This document shows, piece after piece, positions 17,446-25,164 of a stretch of 64,000 nucleotides of DNA (the first letter of the stretch is position 1; each line of letters opens with the position of its first letter). The translations under genes were made by a program, and so were the position numbers. The notes under the pieces were generated by a model. The model was given only the letters and a program-made list of their open reading frames with translations. It had not been told where the DNA came from and made no database searches. Source of the stretch: Pontixanthobacter luteolus (GTDB lineage Bacteria; Pseudomonadota; Alphaproteobacteria; Sphingomonadales; Sphingomonadaceae); the NCBI RefSeq assembly GCF_009828095.1, contig NZ_WTYP01000001.1, positions 1,240,001 through 1,304,000 on the forward strand. Direction: 5' to 3'.

Positions 17446-18426
17446 TCACCCCTCGCCGCGGGCGAGTTTGTCCTGTTTGTCTGCCACCGTCTCTTCCGGA
17501 ACAAAGCTGTCGGAATTGACACCGAGCCAGATCAGGATCGGCGCGGCCATGTAAACAGAGCTGTACGTACCAACGAACAGACCCAGGGTGATTGCCGCAA
17601 TCATGCCGAACAGACTTGCCGGGCCATAGATCAGCAACGGAACCAGCGCGACGAGCAGCGTCAACGATGTCATCACTGTACGTGCCAGCGTTTCGTTCAC
17701 CGACAGGTCGAGCAATTCAGGCACCGGCATCTTGCGGAATTTCTTCAGGTTTTCCCTGATCCGGTCGTACACGACGATGGTATCGTTCAGCGAGTAACCG
17801 ATGATGGCCAGAATTGCGGCGATGATCTGCAAGCTGAATTCGAGCTGGAACAGAGCGAACATGCCCAGTGTCAGCGAAACGTCGTGGAACAGTGCAAACA
17901 GCGCGCCCACGCCGAACTGCCATTCGAAACGTATCCAGATGTACATCGCGACGGCGATCATGGCGGCAACCAGCGCCAGAACCGCATCATTGCGGAATTC
18001 GCCGGACACTTTGCCCGATACGGAGTCGACACCGTCGATCCGCACATCGGGATGCTTTTCCTTCATCGCATTGGTGATCGAAACGGTCATGGCGTCGGCA
18101 AAGCCCGGATCGCCTTCTGCCTCGGCAGGCAGTTTCACGCGGATGGACACTTGGTTCGGTTCGCCAAAACGCTGGATTACCGGGTCTTCAACAGTCGGAA
18201 GTGCGCTGACTGTATCGCGCAGTTCGGCCACCGGTGCGGTTTCCTCACCCACGAAAGTGGCGCGAATTTCCTGACCGCCGGCAAAGTCGACGCCGTAGTT
18301 CAGTCCATTGGTGAACACCAGAAACCAGCTCGCAATAACCAGCAGGACGCTGATCACATAGAACGGGACCCTCAGCTTGAGGAATTTGATGTTTGTGTTG
18401 TCAGGGACAATCTTGAGAAGTCGCAT
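17446..18426 (-). CDS. secF: protein translocase subunit SecF
   Basis: A 326-residue membrane protein with six predicted helices. An N-terminal membrane segment (FYVISVLLVIASWFLVF) is followed by NGLNYGVDFAGGQEIRATF, a periplasmic domain, then the RND-type block (EWQFGVGALFALFHDVSLTLGMF, IAAILAIIGYSLNDTIVVYDRIRENLKK, LARTVMTSLTLLVALVPLLIYG). With SecD it uses the proton-motive force to help exported proteins leave the SecYEG channel. It lies 14 bases downstream of secD. Its stop meets the glycosyltransferase stop with no spacer (TGATCA), so no dedicated terminator fits between them. Confidence 0.97.
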   Translation of the reverse strand: MRLLKIVPDNTNIKFLKLRVPFYVISVLLVIASWFLVFTNGLNYGVDFAGGQEIRATFVGEETAPVAELRDTVSALPTVEDPVIQRFGEPNQVSIRVKLPAEAEGDPGFADAMTVSITNAMKEKHPDVRIDGVDSVSGKVSGEFRNDAVLALVAAMIAVAMYIWIRFEWQFGVGALFALFHDVSLTLGMFALFQLEFSLQIIAAILAIIGYSLNDTIVVYDRIRENLKKFRKMPVPELLDLSVNETLARTVMTSLTLLVALVPLLIYGPASLFGMIAAITLGLFVGTYSSVYMAAPILIWLGVNSDSFVPEETVADKQDKLARGEG

Positions 18427-18440
18427 GATCCTAAAGCCCC

Positions 18441-20039
18441 TTAAATCGTGATGTCTTTGGGCCGCGATTTACGCAGCCAGCCGGCGACCCACAGACGGGT
18501 CAGAGTTACGGCGGTGAAGACACTGGTGAACAAGCCGACGATAAGCACGACCGCGAAGCCGCGGATCGGGCCAGAGCCGAACAGGAAGAGCAGCACGCCA
18601 GCAATGAAGTTGGTGACGTTCGCGTCGTAAATCGCGCGGCTTGCTTCCTTGTAACCGTTTTCAACCGCAGCAATGACCCGCCGCCCGCGTTTGCGTTCTT
18701 CGCGTATGCGTTCGTTGATCAGCACGTTTGCGTCGACAGCGGCACCGATCGTCAGCACGAAGCCCGCGATACCCGGCAATGTCAGCGTGGAATTGGCGAT
18801 AGCCATGATCCCAAGCAGCATCATCACGTTGAATACCAACGCGATGGTCGCATAAACACCGAAGCGGCCATAGCTTGCCACCATCAGAGCGATAACCGCG
18901 ATGGAGCCGATCAGCATGGCGATCATGCCGCGTTTGATCGAGTCCGCACCCAGGTCCGGCCCGACAGTGCGTTCTTCGACTACTGCTAGATCAACAGGCA
19001 GCGCGCCCGATTTCAGCGAAATCGCAAGCTGTGCGGTTTCATCGGCGGTGAAATTGCCGGAAATCTGCGCCCGTCCGCCCAGAATCGGTTCGTTGATATT
19101 GGGCGCTGACAGCACTTTGCCGTCGAGAATGATCGCGAACGGCTTGTTGACGTTCTGCTGGGTCAGCGTGGCAAACTTCGCGCCGCCTTCCGCGTTGAAT
19201 GTGATATCCACCACCGGGGCATTGGAGTTCGGGTCACGCGATGCATTCGCATCGGTCAGATTGTCGCCCTTGATCCCGCCCAGGCGGCGAACGGCAAGGC
19301 CGGTGCCTTCTCGCGGTGTGCCTTCGGCATATGGGAAAATCTGGCTACCGGGAGGGGCAATGCCTTGCGCCACATCGGATGGCAGCGCGTTCTGGTCGAC
19401 CAGTTTGAATTCGAGCCGTGCGGTCTTGCCCAGCTGTTCTTTCAGTTCGTCCGGATCCTGCAGGCCGGGGACCTGCACCACGATGCGTGTGTCGCCCTGA
19501 CGGATGATGGTCGGTTCGCGCGTGCCGAGGCCGTCGATACGCTTGCGGATCACTTCAATCGCGCCGTCCATCGCCTGCGACACCGCGTTTTCGACGCCTT
19601 CATCGGTCTGGGTCAGGACGAAGCGGGTTTCATCGACAACGTCGAGGTTCCATTCCGTGATGATGCCCGAACCGTTTATCAGCGGCAGGATTTCCTCTCG
19701 CGCGCGATCGACATCGGAATCGCTGTCGAGAATGAAGCTGAGCTGGTCGTTCTGCGTCGACATATCCCCGAAACGGATGCGGGGTTCGGCACTGCGCAAG
19801 GCATCTCGAACACCCTCTTCCATGTTTTCGAGACGCTGCTCGGTCACCTGCTCCGGATTGGCTTCCAGCATGATGTGACTGCCACCGGCAAGGTCGAGGC
19901 CGAGATTGACTGTCGGGCTTGGCAGCACGTCAGGCCATTTCAGGCTGGTCGAACCGAGCAAGGATGGAAGTGCCGCAGCTGCAAGGAGCAAAGTGAAGCC
20001 CCACAGCATGACCTTCTTCCACTGAGGATATTCGAGCAT
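18441..20039 (-). CDS. secD: protein translocase subunit SecD
   Basis: A 532-residue membrane protein. The N-terminus has a helix (KKVMLWGFTLLLAAAALPSLL) and the D1 motif LGLDLAGGSHIMLEANPEQV; the large periplasmic domain follows, then the conserved DVAVVEERTVGPDLGADSIKRG-like stretch and the five-helix block with GAAVDANVLINERIREERKRG and NVTNFIAGVLLFLFGSGPIRGFAVVLIVGLFTSVFTAV. It acts with SecF and YajC in the inner membrane to drive late steps of Sec export. It sits between yajC (38 bases upstream) and secF (14 bases downstream) in one operon. Confidence 0.97.
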   Translation of the reverse strand: MLEYPQWKKVMLWGFTLLLAAAALPSLLGSTSLKWPDVLPSPTVNLGLDLAGGSHIMLEANPEQVTEQRLENMEEGVRDALRSAEPRIRFGDMSTQNDQLSFILDSDSDVDRAREEILPLINGSGIITEWNLDVVDETRFVLTQTDEGVENAVSQAMDGAIEVIRKRIDGLGTREPTIIRQGDTRIVVQVPGLQDPDELKEQLGKTARLEFKLVDQNALPSDVAQGIAPPGSQIFPYAEGTPREGTGLAVRRLGGIKGDNLTDANASRDPNSNAPVVDITFNAEGGAKFATLTQQNVNKPFAIILDGKVLSAPNINEPILGGRAQISGNFTADETAQLAISLKSGALPVDLAVVEERTVGPDLGADSIKRGMIAMLIGSIAVIALMVASYGRFGVYATIALVFNVMMLLGIMAIANSTLTLPGIAGFVLTIGAAVDANVLINERIREERKRGRRVIAAVENGYKEASRAIYDANVTNFIAGVLLFLFGSGPIRGFAVVLIVGLFTSVFTAVTLTRLWVAGWLRKSRPKDITI

Positions 20040-20077
20040 TTGGTAGTCCCGTTCTCTTGAGGATCAACGCAGCAGGT

Positions 20078-20398
20078 TTAGTCGTTTGCGGCCTGACCTG
20101 CGGGCGGGATGATATCCCCGATCGTGCTTTTCACCGCTTTTACGCGAACGCCCTGGGCAAGTTCCAGCTCGGCATAATCATCGTCGACCTTGATGACCTT
20201 GGCGACCAGTCCGCCTGCGGTGACGACCTTGTCGCCTTTCTTCATCGCGGCGACTTTCTGTTGGTGTTCTTTCTGGCGGCGCATTTGCGGCCGGATAATC
20301 AGGAACCAGAAGATCAGGCCCATCGCCACGAGTGGCATGAATTGGAGCCATGCGGGAGGTGCATCTGCACCGGCGGCTGCAGTAAGTAGTTCGAGCAT
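20078..20398 (-). CDS. yajC: Sec translocase auxiliary subunit YajC
   Basis: A 106-residue protein with a single N-terminal membrane helix (LQFMPLVAMGLIFWFLIIRPQ) and the family motif RPQMRRQKEHQQKVAAMKKGDKVVTAGGLVAKVIKVDDDYAELELAQGVRVKAVKSTI. YajC joins SecDF near the translocon. It is the first gene of the yajC-secD-secF operon; the 380-base gap upstream contains a tRNA gene on the other strand. Confidence 0.95.
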   Translation of the reverse strand: MLELLTAAAGADAPPAWLQFMPLVAMGLIFWFLIIRPQMRRQKEHQQKVAAMKKGDKVVTAGGLVAKVIKVDDDYAELELAQGVRVKAVKSTIGDIIPPAGQAAND

Positions 20399-20604
20399 CG
20401 ATTGAGCCTGTACCTTTAGAAATTCATAGACACCGGGCTGCGTGCGATATGATGGTTGACCATACCCCCGCCTCTCCTCGGCAACAGGTGGGCGCGACTA
20501 GCAGCAATGCAAGGACAGGGCAACGCAATGCGATCAAGTGTGTTCTTGCTGCATCAGATATTGCGTTACCGTATCTGCGGCCTTATAGGCGCGCCTCCAC
20601 TGAT

Positions 20605-20681
20605 CGGGACGTGGCGCAGTCTGGTAGCGCACTATACTGGGGGTGTAGGGGTCGCTGGTTCGAATCCAGTCGTCCCGACCA
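20605..20681 (+). tRNA. tRNA-Pro, anticodon GGG
   Basis: A 77-base cloverleaf. Acceptor arms CGGGACG and CGTCCCG pair fully; the D-arm is GCGC/GCGC around AGTCTGGTA; the anticodon stem CTATA/TGTAG encloses CTGGGGG, giving anticodon GGG; the T-arm is GCTGG TTCGAAT CCAGT. The 3' CCA is encoded. It reads CCC and CCU proline codons. The rest of the 20399-20781 gap holds only the upstream regions of yajC and the CoA lyase gene. Confidence 0.96.
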
Positions 20682-20781
20682 GTGGAAAATCTCCTCCATC
20701 GCCGAAATGCCGCCGCGCAGGTCCAACGATCTTGCGTGCCGCCAGCGTGCGCCCTACCCAGCGCGCAATGGAGTTTTTCCG

Positions 20782-21663
20782 ATGACCGATACACCCAAAC
20801 TGAAGATGCGATCCTGGCTGTTTGCCCCGGGCGACAGCGAGCGAAAGATGCAGAAGGCCAGCGATAGCGAGGCAGATATCGTGCTGCTGGACCTTGAAGA
20901 TTCGGTCATGCCGGAAAACAAGCCGGAGGCGCGCAGGCTCGTCAGCGCATTCATCGCGGCGCGCAGCGACCGCCACCGGATCTGGGTCAGGATCAACCCG
21001 ATCACCAGCGAATTTGCCGAGGATGATCTGGCCGCGATCATGCCATCTGCGCCGGGCGGCATTCTGCTGCCGAAATCGGAGGGGAGCTGCGATCCCGAGC
21101 GGCTCGATCAATTGCTGACGCAGCACGAGGAAACCCACGGTATCGAGCCGGGATCTACCCGCGTGGCCGCACTGGTCACTGAAACCCCGCACGCCATGTT
21201 CCACACCGGCGACTACGAAAACGTGCCGCGGCTTGTCGCGATGAGTTGGGGCGCGGAAGATTTGTCCTCCGCAATCGGGGCTTCAGTCCAGTTTCAGCCT
21301 AACGGGCAGTATATGCCGGTGTTCGAACTGGCCCGCAGCCTGTGCCTGCTGGGCGCAGTTGCCGCAGGTGCAGCACCGATCGAGACAATACAGGCCGACT
21401 TCCGCGATCTCGACGGACTGCGCGAGCGCGCCTTGATGGTCCGCAGCCAGGGATACCGGGGGATGCTGGCCATTCATCCGGCGCAGGTGCCCGTTATCAA
21501 TCAGGCATTTACGCCGAGCGAAGCAGAGCTGGATAAAGCACGCGCGGTCATCGCGGCCTTTGCCGCCAATCCGGGCGCAGGCACGGTTGGCGTGGACGGG
21601 GCCATGCTCGACCGGCCGCATCTCGCGCTTGCCCATGCATTGCTCGCCAGTGCGGAGGACTAA
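20782..21663 (+). CDS. HpcH/HpaI-type CoA ester lyase (citrate lyase beta-like)
   Basis: A 293-residue TIM-barrel enzyme. The family signature is visible: MRSWLFAPGDSERKMQKASDSEADIVLLDLEDSVMPENKPEAR, the basic residue in WVRINP, SEADIV acid pair, AALVTETPHAMFH, LVAMSWGAEDLSSAIGA, and GYRGMLAIHPAQVPVINQAF. Relatives cleave malyl-, citramalyl- or beta-methylmalyl-CoA with Mg2+. The exact CoA ester is not readable. The start at 20782 has GGAG nine bases upstream and gives the normal family N-terminus. It lies about 100 bases after the tRNA gene. Confidence 0.9.
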   Translation: MTDTPKLKMRSWLFAPGDSERKMQKASDSEADIVLLDLEDSVMPENKPEARRLVSAFIAARSDRHRIWVRINPITSEFAEDDLAAIMPSAPGGILLPKSEGSCDPERLDQLLTQHEETHGIEPGSTRVAALVTETPHAMFHTGDYENVPRLVAMSWGAEDLSSAIGASVQFQPNGQYMPVFELARSLCLLGAVAAGAAPIETIQADFRDLDGLRERALMVRSQGYRGMLAIHPAQVPVINQAFTPSEAELDKARAVIAAFAANPGAGTVGVDGAMLDRPHLALAHALLASAED

Positions 21664-21752
21664 GGTCCGAGCACCAAAAGCGGCACATTGATTTTCCTAC
21701 AGGAACCTATTTGGTTAGGCATCGTGCGAATCACTCAGCAAGGATTTCGCCA

Positions 21753-22166
21753 ATGCCGCTTCTGGAAACACTGATCGGGCCTATCTCCTCGATCATCGAC
21801 AAGATCATCCCTGACAAGGAAGCCCGGGCGAAAGCAAAGCTGGAATTGCTCAGGCTGGAGGGAAGCCATGAGCTGAAAGCGATCGAGGCGCGCCTCGCCG
21901 CCATCGTGGCAGAGGCCAATTCGCACGACCCGTGGACCAGCCGCGCCCGGCCCAGCTTCCTTTATGTCATGTATATCCTGCTGCTGACCGCCCTCCCCAT
22001 GGGCATTCTCGCGGCCTTCAGCCCGGCCACAGCGAAAGACATTGCGGCGGGCATGAACGCATATTTGGGCGGGCTGCCCGAACCGCTCTACGCTTTGTTC
22101 GGCACAGGCTATCTCGGATACACAGCGGCGCGGCAGTGGGGCAAGACCCGCGGGACCGACAGATAA
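21753..22166 (+). CDS. GTA-type three-helix holin family protein
   Basis: A 137-residue protein: an N-terminal amphipathic part (LLETLIGPISSIIDKIIPDKEARAKAKLELLRLE), a helix ending in DPWTSRARPSFLYVMYILLLTALPMGILAAF, and a C-terminal segment (LPEPLYALFGTGYLGYTAARQWGKTRG). The DPWTSRARPSFLYVMY and GYLGYTAAR(Q)W patterns are those of the alphaproteobacterial '3TM holin' family, named from gene transfer agents. Holins open the inner membrane to let a lysin through. No endolysin or GTA structural gene lies in the window, so its role here is unclear. AAGGA lies eight bases before the ATG. Confidence 0.82.
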   Translation: MPLLETLIGPISSIIDKIIPDKEARAKAKLELLRLEGSHELKAIEARLAAIVAEANSHDPWTSRARPSFLYVMYILLLTALPMGILAAFSPATAKDIAAGMNAYLGGLPEPLYALFGTGYLGYTAARQWGKTRGTDR

Positions 22167-22349
22167 AAATTATGTCTCTAATTTTTATACTCTGTCCAGA
22201 ATTGCGCTGTGCCCTGTTCAGGTAAAGGGGGCGGAACGACCTCTCTTGCGATGTCAGCTTTTGGGAAACGGCGCAGAAACGACTAATGCCCGATTATGGG
22301 GTGGAAAGCTGCCCTTGCGCCCCGCTCGTCTTTGCAGCATTCCAATTGG

Positions 22350-22817
22350 ATGAAAAAACCCGTCAGGTTCGCCACAGGATTAATGCTGGTTGCTCTGGTG
22401 ATTGCATGCAACGACGGCAAAACTCCGTCGAGCAGTAAACCGGTCCAAGTGGCTCATGGCAACTATCCAGAAGCATGTAGCAAACCGCCTGAGCCATTCC
22501 GGACTGCAGAGGATGGAATTGACCATCATGCGATAGTCTATCTTGTCAAACTTTCGTTGGATGACAGCCTCTCGTTGAATGGAGAGAGTTTGGCTGCATC
22601 TGCACTTCTGGAAAATGCGCGCAAGGCGATTGGTTTCAATCCTCCACCCTATTTTGTGACGGAAATTCAGTCTGGAACGCCTTGTAAGTTTGTGGTCAAG
22701 CATCGCTCTGGCTTGGCAGAAACCGCACTGTGCCGATCTGGGCATTGCGCCGAAGGGCACGATTTCAGGCAGTGGCCAATTAAGATTGGTCCAGATAAAT
22801 TCGTCGACCCCGATTAG
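22350..22817 (+). CDS. hypothetical lipoprotein
   Basis: A 155-residue protein with a lipoprotein signal peptide, MKKPVRFATGLMLVALVIAC, and acylation expected at C20. The mature part (NYPEACSKPPEPFRTAEDGIDHHAIVYLVKLSLDDSLSLNGESLAASALLENARKAIG) has five more cysteines, two of them close together in ETALCRSGHCAEG. I do not recognise the family. Codon use is noticeably less GC-biased than in flanking genes, and the gene sits in a patch (22.2-24.1 kb) bounded by related short repeats, which suggests acquisition. The ATG at 22350 begins the signal peptide; a longer frame from 22296 is possible. Confidence 0.6.
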   Translation: MKKPVRFATGLMLVALVIACNDGKTPSSSKPVQVAHGNYPEACSKPPEPFRTAEDGIDHHAIVYLVKLSLDDSLSLNGESLAASALLENARKAIGFNPPPYFVTEIQSGTPCKFVVKHRSGLAETALCRSGHCAEGHDFRQWPIKIGPDKFVDPD

Positions 22818-22862
22818 CCAATGTCTGGTTCTGGGTCGTTAGCCGAATGTCTGCTTATGGGG
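22815..22862. repeat. direct repeat of a short intergenic motif (two copies)
   Basis: Two adjacent copies of TAGCC(G)AATGTCTGnTTnTGGG begin at 22815 and 22840, about 25 bases apart. A third relative, ATGTCAGCTTTTGGG, lies at 22251-22265, before the lipoprotein gene; it matches the 22847 copy at 13 of 15 bases. The gap 22818-22970 holds no convincing gene. Confidence 0.6.
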
Positions 22863-22970
22863 CGACAGCAGTATAGGCGGTCGGTCTTCTAGAAGGCGGC
22901 AGCACAAGCATGCCAAACGCCGCCAGAATGGTGGGAAGGGACTTTCGCTGAGGATGCTGGAACGCGATCC

Positions 22971-23396
22971 TTATTCAGGCGCTTGGTAGGACCAGATCAG
23001 CATCAATAGCGCGACGATGATAAAAATGGCGAAACCAGAGAGTAGCCATGAGTTCAGATACCATTGATCTCCCCACTCAAACTCGCCACCCATAATGCGC
23101 ACCCAGCCGCGGAAATGCTGAGTTGCGCCAACGGAAAGCCCAAAGACCGAAAAGACTGCCGATAGGTAGCGAGCAACCCAGTGCGAGGGATTTGGAAGAA
23201 TGAGCAACAGGCCGAGCAGCCCGATAACTGTTCTCTGCGCGCGGCAGAAAGGGCATTGATAAACGATCTCAAACCAATCGACAGCCCAAGTTGCGGCACT
23301 AAGCGCAATTGCGGCCAGGCCGACCCACAAGCGATACTGAAGCAGCAAGCTTGGAATACCCTCTACCCATGCGCCCAAAGATTGCTTGTCGGTCAC
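22971..23396 (-). CDS. DsbB-like small membrane protein with one CxxC
   Basis: A 141-residue membrane protein with about four helices. After the first helix comes EIVYQCPFCRAQRTVIGLLGLLLIL, matching the DsbB pattern of a CxxC (C48, C51) followed by Q-R at the membrane face. DsbB oxidises DsbA and passes electrons to quinone using two cysteine pairs; here only this one pair exists and the second loop (GATQHFRGWVRIMGGEFEWGDQWY) has none. The start is GTG at 23396, chosen because GGAGGAGAGG lies just ahead; the open frame extends further upstream but without coding character. It sits in the accessory patch. Confidence 0.72.
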   Translation of the reverse strand: MTDKQSLGAWVEGIPSLLLQYRLWVGLAAIALSAATWAVDWFEIVYQCPFCRAQRTVIGLLGLLLILPNPSHWVARYLSAVFSVFGLSVGATQHFRGWVRIMGGEFEWGDQWYLNSWLLSGFAIFIIVALLMLIWSYQAPE

Positions 23397-23523
23397 GGTG
23401 CACCTCTCCTCCAAAAGCCTTCCTCTGCCGCTAACAAAAACCGCTGGAAAGACAAGCGTCCTGGTGGTTCGCCAACTCAACGGCTGGAAATGGGTGGATT
23501 GCTGCCGCCGATGGCTCGTTGGA

Positions 23524-23949
23524 CTATGCCGCTTCAGCTTGAGCGGCGACATACCAGACAAAGCACATTGCTTCAGAAGGATCACCACCGGCCACTTCCC
23601 ATTTTTTGAACTCCTCCCCGAAAGCTGAGCGACCTTCTGAAATGAAGTCCCACTTCGATTGAAGTTCTTGAAAGTCAGCGAGTGCTGTTTCTGAAGTGAG
23701 TGCAACCCGCTCCGCCCAAGACACATCAGAAGACACCGATTTATGGGTGTCGACCTCTATCCAGTAACATTCGCAGGTGCCCCCTTCCGGGAACCGAAAT
23801 TGAAGCTGCCCTCCGACACTGGCGAGATTACAATCTCTCGCTGCAGTGATCACCTTCGGAATGTCTTCCAATGGCCACGCATATTCCTTTCCTCGGAGGG
23901 TTGCCCGCGAAAGGAGTTCTTTCGGCAGTAGGTTCTCAGGGATCTTCAT
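23524..23949 (-). CDS. hypothetical protein
   Basis: A 141-residue soluble acidic protein starting MKIPENLLPKELLSRATLRGKEYAWPLEDIPKVITAARDCNLASVGGQLQFRFPEGG. It has no signal peptide, membrane segment or motif that I can name. The ending WEVAGGDPSEAMCFVWYVAAQAEAA suggests a compact alpha/beta domain. The pattern resembles small proteins found in variable genome regions, sometimes immunity-like, but this is not evidence of function. It is 127 bases upstream of the DsbB-like gene on the same strand and shares the repeat-flanked patch. Confidence 0.62.
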   Translation of the reverse strand: MKIPENLLPKELLSRATLRGKEYAWPLEDIPKVITAARDCNLASVGGQLQFRFPEGGTCECYWIEVDTHKSVSSDVSWAERVALTSETALADFQELQSKWDFISEGRSAFGEEFKKWEVAGGDPSEAMCFVWYVAAQAEAA

Positions 23950-23957
23950 AGACCTCG

Positions 23958-24045
23958 TTTAGCTGTCGGAAGCCAACGGCGGCAATCGGGTCGCTAGCGG
24001 AACGGCAGATTTGTTAGCCGAAAGCTGCAATCGGGCAAGCGACAC
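23958..24045. repeat. intergenic repeat related to the 22.8 kb copies
   Basis: GCAATCGGG occurs at 23982-23990 and again at 24027-24035, each after an AGC/GCG-rich lead and followed by GC-AGCG. TTAGCCGAA at 24014-24022 repeats the motif seen at 22839-22847. The copies are imperfect. No gene is visible between 23950 and 24118. Confidence 0.5.
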
Positions 24046-24118
24046 GGACTGCACTGTTCCCTGATTCCCTTCGGCCAAATCCCTTCCGATCAATGCCAAC
24101 CGCCGCTAAGGCTGGCGA

Positions 24119-24577
24119 ATGAGTATTCCGATCACAAATACCGTCTATGTCCTCAACGGGCCGAACCTGAACCTGCTCGGCACGCGCGAGCCAGACATTT
24201 ACGGCTCCGATACACTAGATGACATTGCCGGAATGCTGGAGGATCGCGGCCGCGAACTCGGGCTGGAAATCGACATGCGCCAGACCAATCATGAGGGGAT
24301 GCTGGTCGACTGGCTGCATGAGGCGCAGGCTGAAGGCGCAGTGGCCGTGCTGCTGAATGCAGCGGCCTATACCCACACCTCCATCGCGTTGCTGGACGCG
24401 ATCCGGGCAATCCGGACGCCGGTTATCGAAGTGCACCTTTCAGACCCTTCGACGCGGGAAGATTTCCGGCACGTTTCGTATGTCGGCATGGCCGCGCAAG
24501 AGACGGTTCAGGGCCTCGGGGCACAGAGCTATGTGGCGGCGCTCGACGTAGCGGCAAGGCTCCAAAACGCTACCTGA
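24119..24577 (+). CDS. aroQ: 3-dehydroquinate dehydratase, type II
   Basis: A 152-residue enzyme with the full type II signature: VYVLNGPNLNLLGTREPDIYGSDTL (catalytic Tyr in the IYG loop and the Arg before it), RQTNHEGMLVDWLHEA, AVLLNAAAYTHTSIALLDAI (Asn and catalytic His) and PVIEVHLSDPSTREDFRHVSYVG. It converts 3-dehydroquinate to 3-dehydroshikimate in the cytoplasm, in the shikimate pathway that also feeds the chorismate mutase at 7.0 kb. CTAAGG lies upstream. It is the first gene of the common alphaproteobacterial aroQ-accB-accC run. Confidence 0.96.
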   Translation: MSIPITNTVYVLNGPNLNLLGTREPDIYGSDTLDDIAGMLEDRGRELGLEIDMRQTNHEGMLVDWLHEAQAEGAVAVLLNAAAYTHTSIALLDAIRAIRTPVIEVHLSDPSTREDFRHVSYVGMAAQETVQGLGAQSYVAALDVAARLQNAT

Positions 24578-24662
24578 TTCCCCGCCAAAATCGGTCACAC
24601 CCCCTTGCCCTGACGCGCGATGCCGCGCATAGGCCGAAGCCTGAAACAACTATGAGGCAAAC

Positions 24663-25157
24663 ATGGCCACCACCAAGGGCACTGCCGGAAAGAAACACGG
24701 CATGAACGTTGATACCAAGCTTGTACGTGAACTTGCTGAAATGCTGGGCGAAACCGGTCTTACTGAAATCGAAGTCGAAGATGGCGACCGCAAGGTGCGC
24801 GTATCGCGCGGCGGCGGCGTTGCAATGGCGGCTCCTGCACCGATGCACGCCCCGGCGCCGGCCGCGCTTGCTCCCGCAGCGGCAGCCCCCGCTGGCGACG
24901 CGCCGGCAGCACCTGCCGACAATGCGAATTCACTGAAGTCACCAATGGTCGGCACCGTCTATCTCGCCGCCGAACCGGGCGCTGCCCCGTTCGTGAGCGT
25001 GGGCGACAGCGTGAAGGAAGGCGACACTATCCTGATCGTGGAGGCGATGAAGGTGATGAACCCGATTACCGCCGACAAGTCCGGCACGATCAAGGAAATC
25101 CTGGTCGAGAATGCCCAGCCTGTCGAATACGACCAGCCACTCGCAGTAATCGGCTAA
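24663..25157 (+). CDS. accB: acetyl-CoA carboxylase biotin carboxyl carrier protein
   Basis: A 164-residue BCCP. The N-terminal part ([39 protein letters not shown]) is the usual dimer/partner segment; a Pro/Ala-rich swinging linker spans about 55-88; the biotinyl domain ends with VEAMKVMN, where K130 is the biotinylated lysine. It carries carboxybiotin between AccC and AccAD in malonyl-CoA synthesis. It lies 7 bases before accC and 85 after aroQ. Confidence 0.96.
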   Translation: MATTKGTAGKKHGMNVDTKLVRELAEMLGETGLTEIEVEDGDRKVRVSRGGGVAMAAPAPMHAPAPAALAPAAAAPAGDAPAAPADNANSLKSPMVGTVYLAAEPGAAPFVSVGDSVKEGDTILIVEAMKVMNPITADKSGTIKEILVENAQPVEYDQPLAVIG

Positions 25158-25164
25158 GCGCGAC

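Noticed and set aside
20449-20781. N-terminal extension of the CoA lyase through the tRNA-Pro gene
   Set aside because: The frame runs across a complete tRNA and lacks coding character; the ATG at 20782 has a proper SD.
21702-21730. ECF sigma (EcfG) promoter upstream of the holin gene
   Set aside because: GGAAC is present but the downstream GTT box at the right distance is not.
21753-22166. Prophage remnant
   Set aside because: Only one holin-like gene is seen; no integrase, capsid, tail or lysin genes are near.
22831-24045. GTTAGCC sequences in the accessory patch as integron attC cores
   Set aside because: The core GTTRRRY needs a purine at the sixth base; GTTAGCC fails, no matching inverse core or hairpin was found, and no integrase gene is present.
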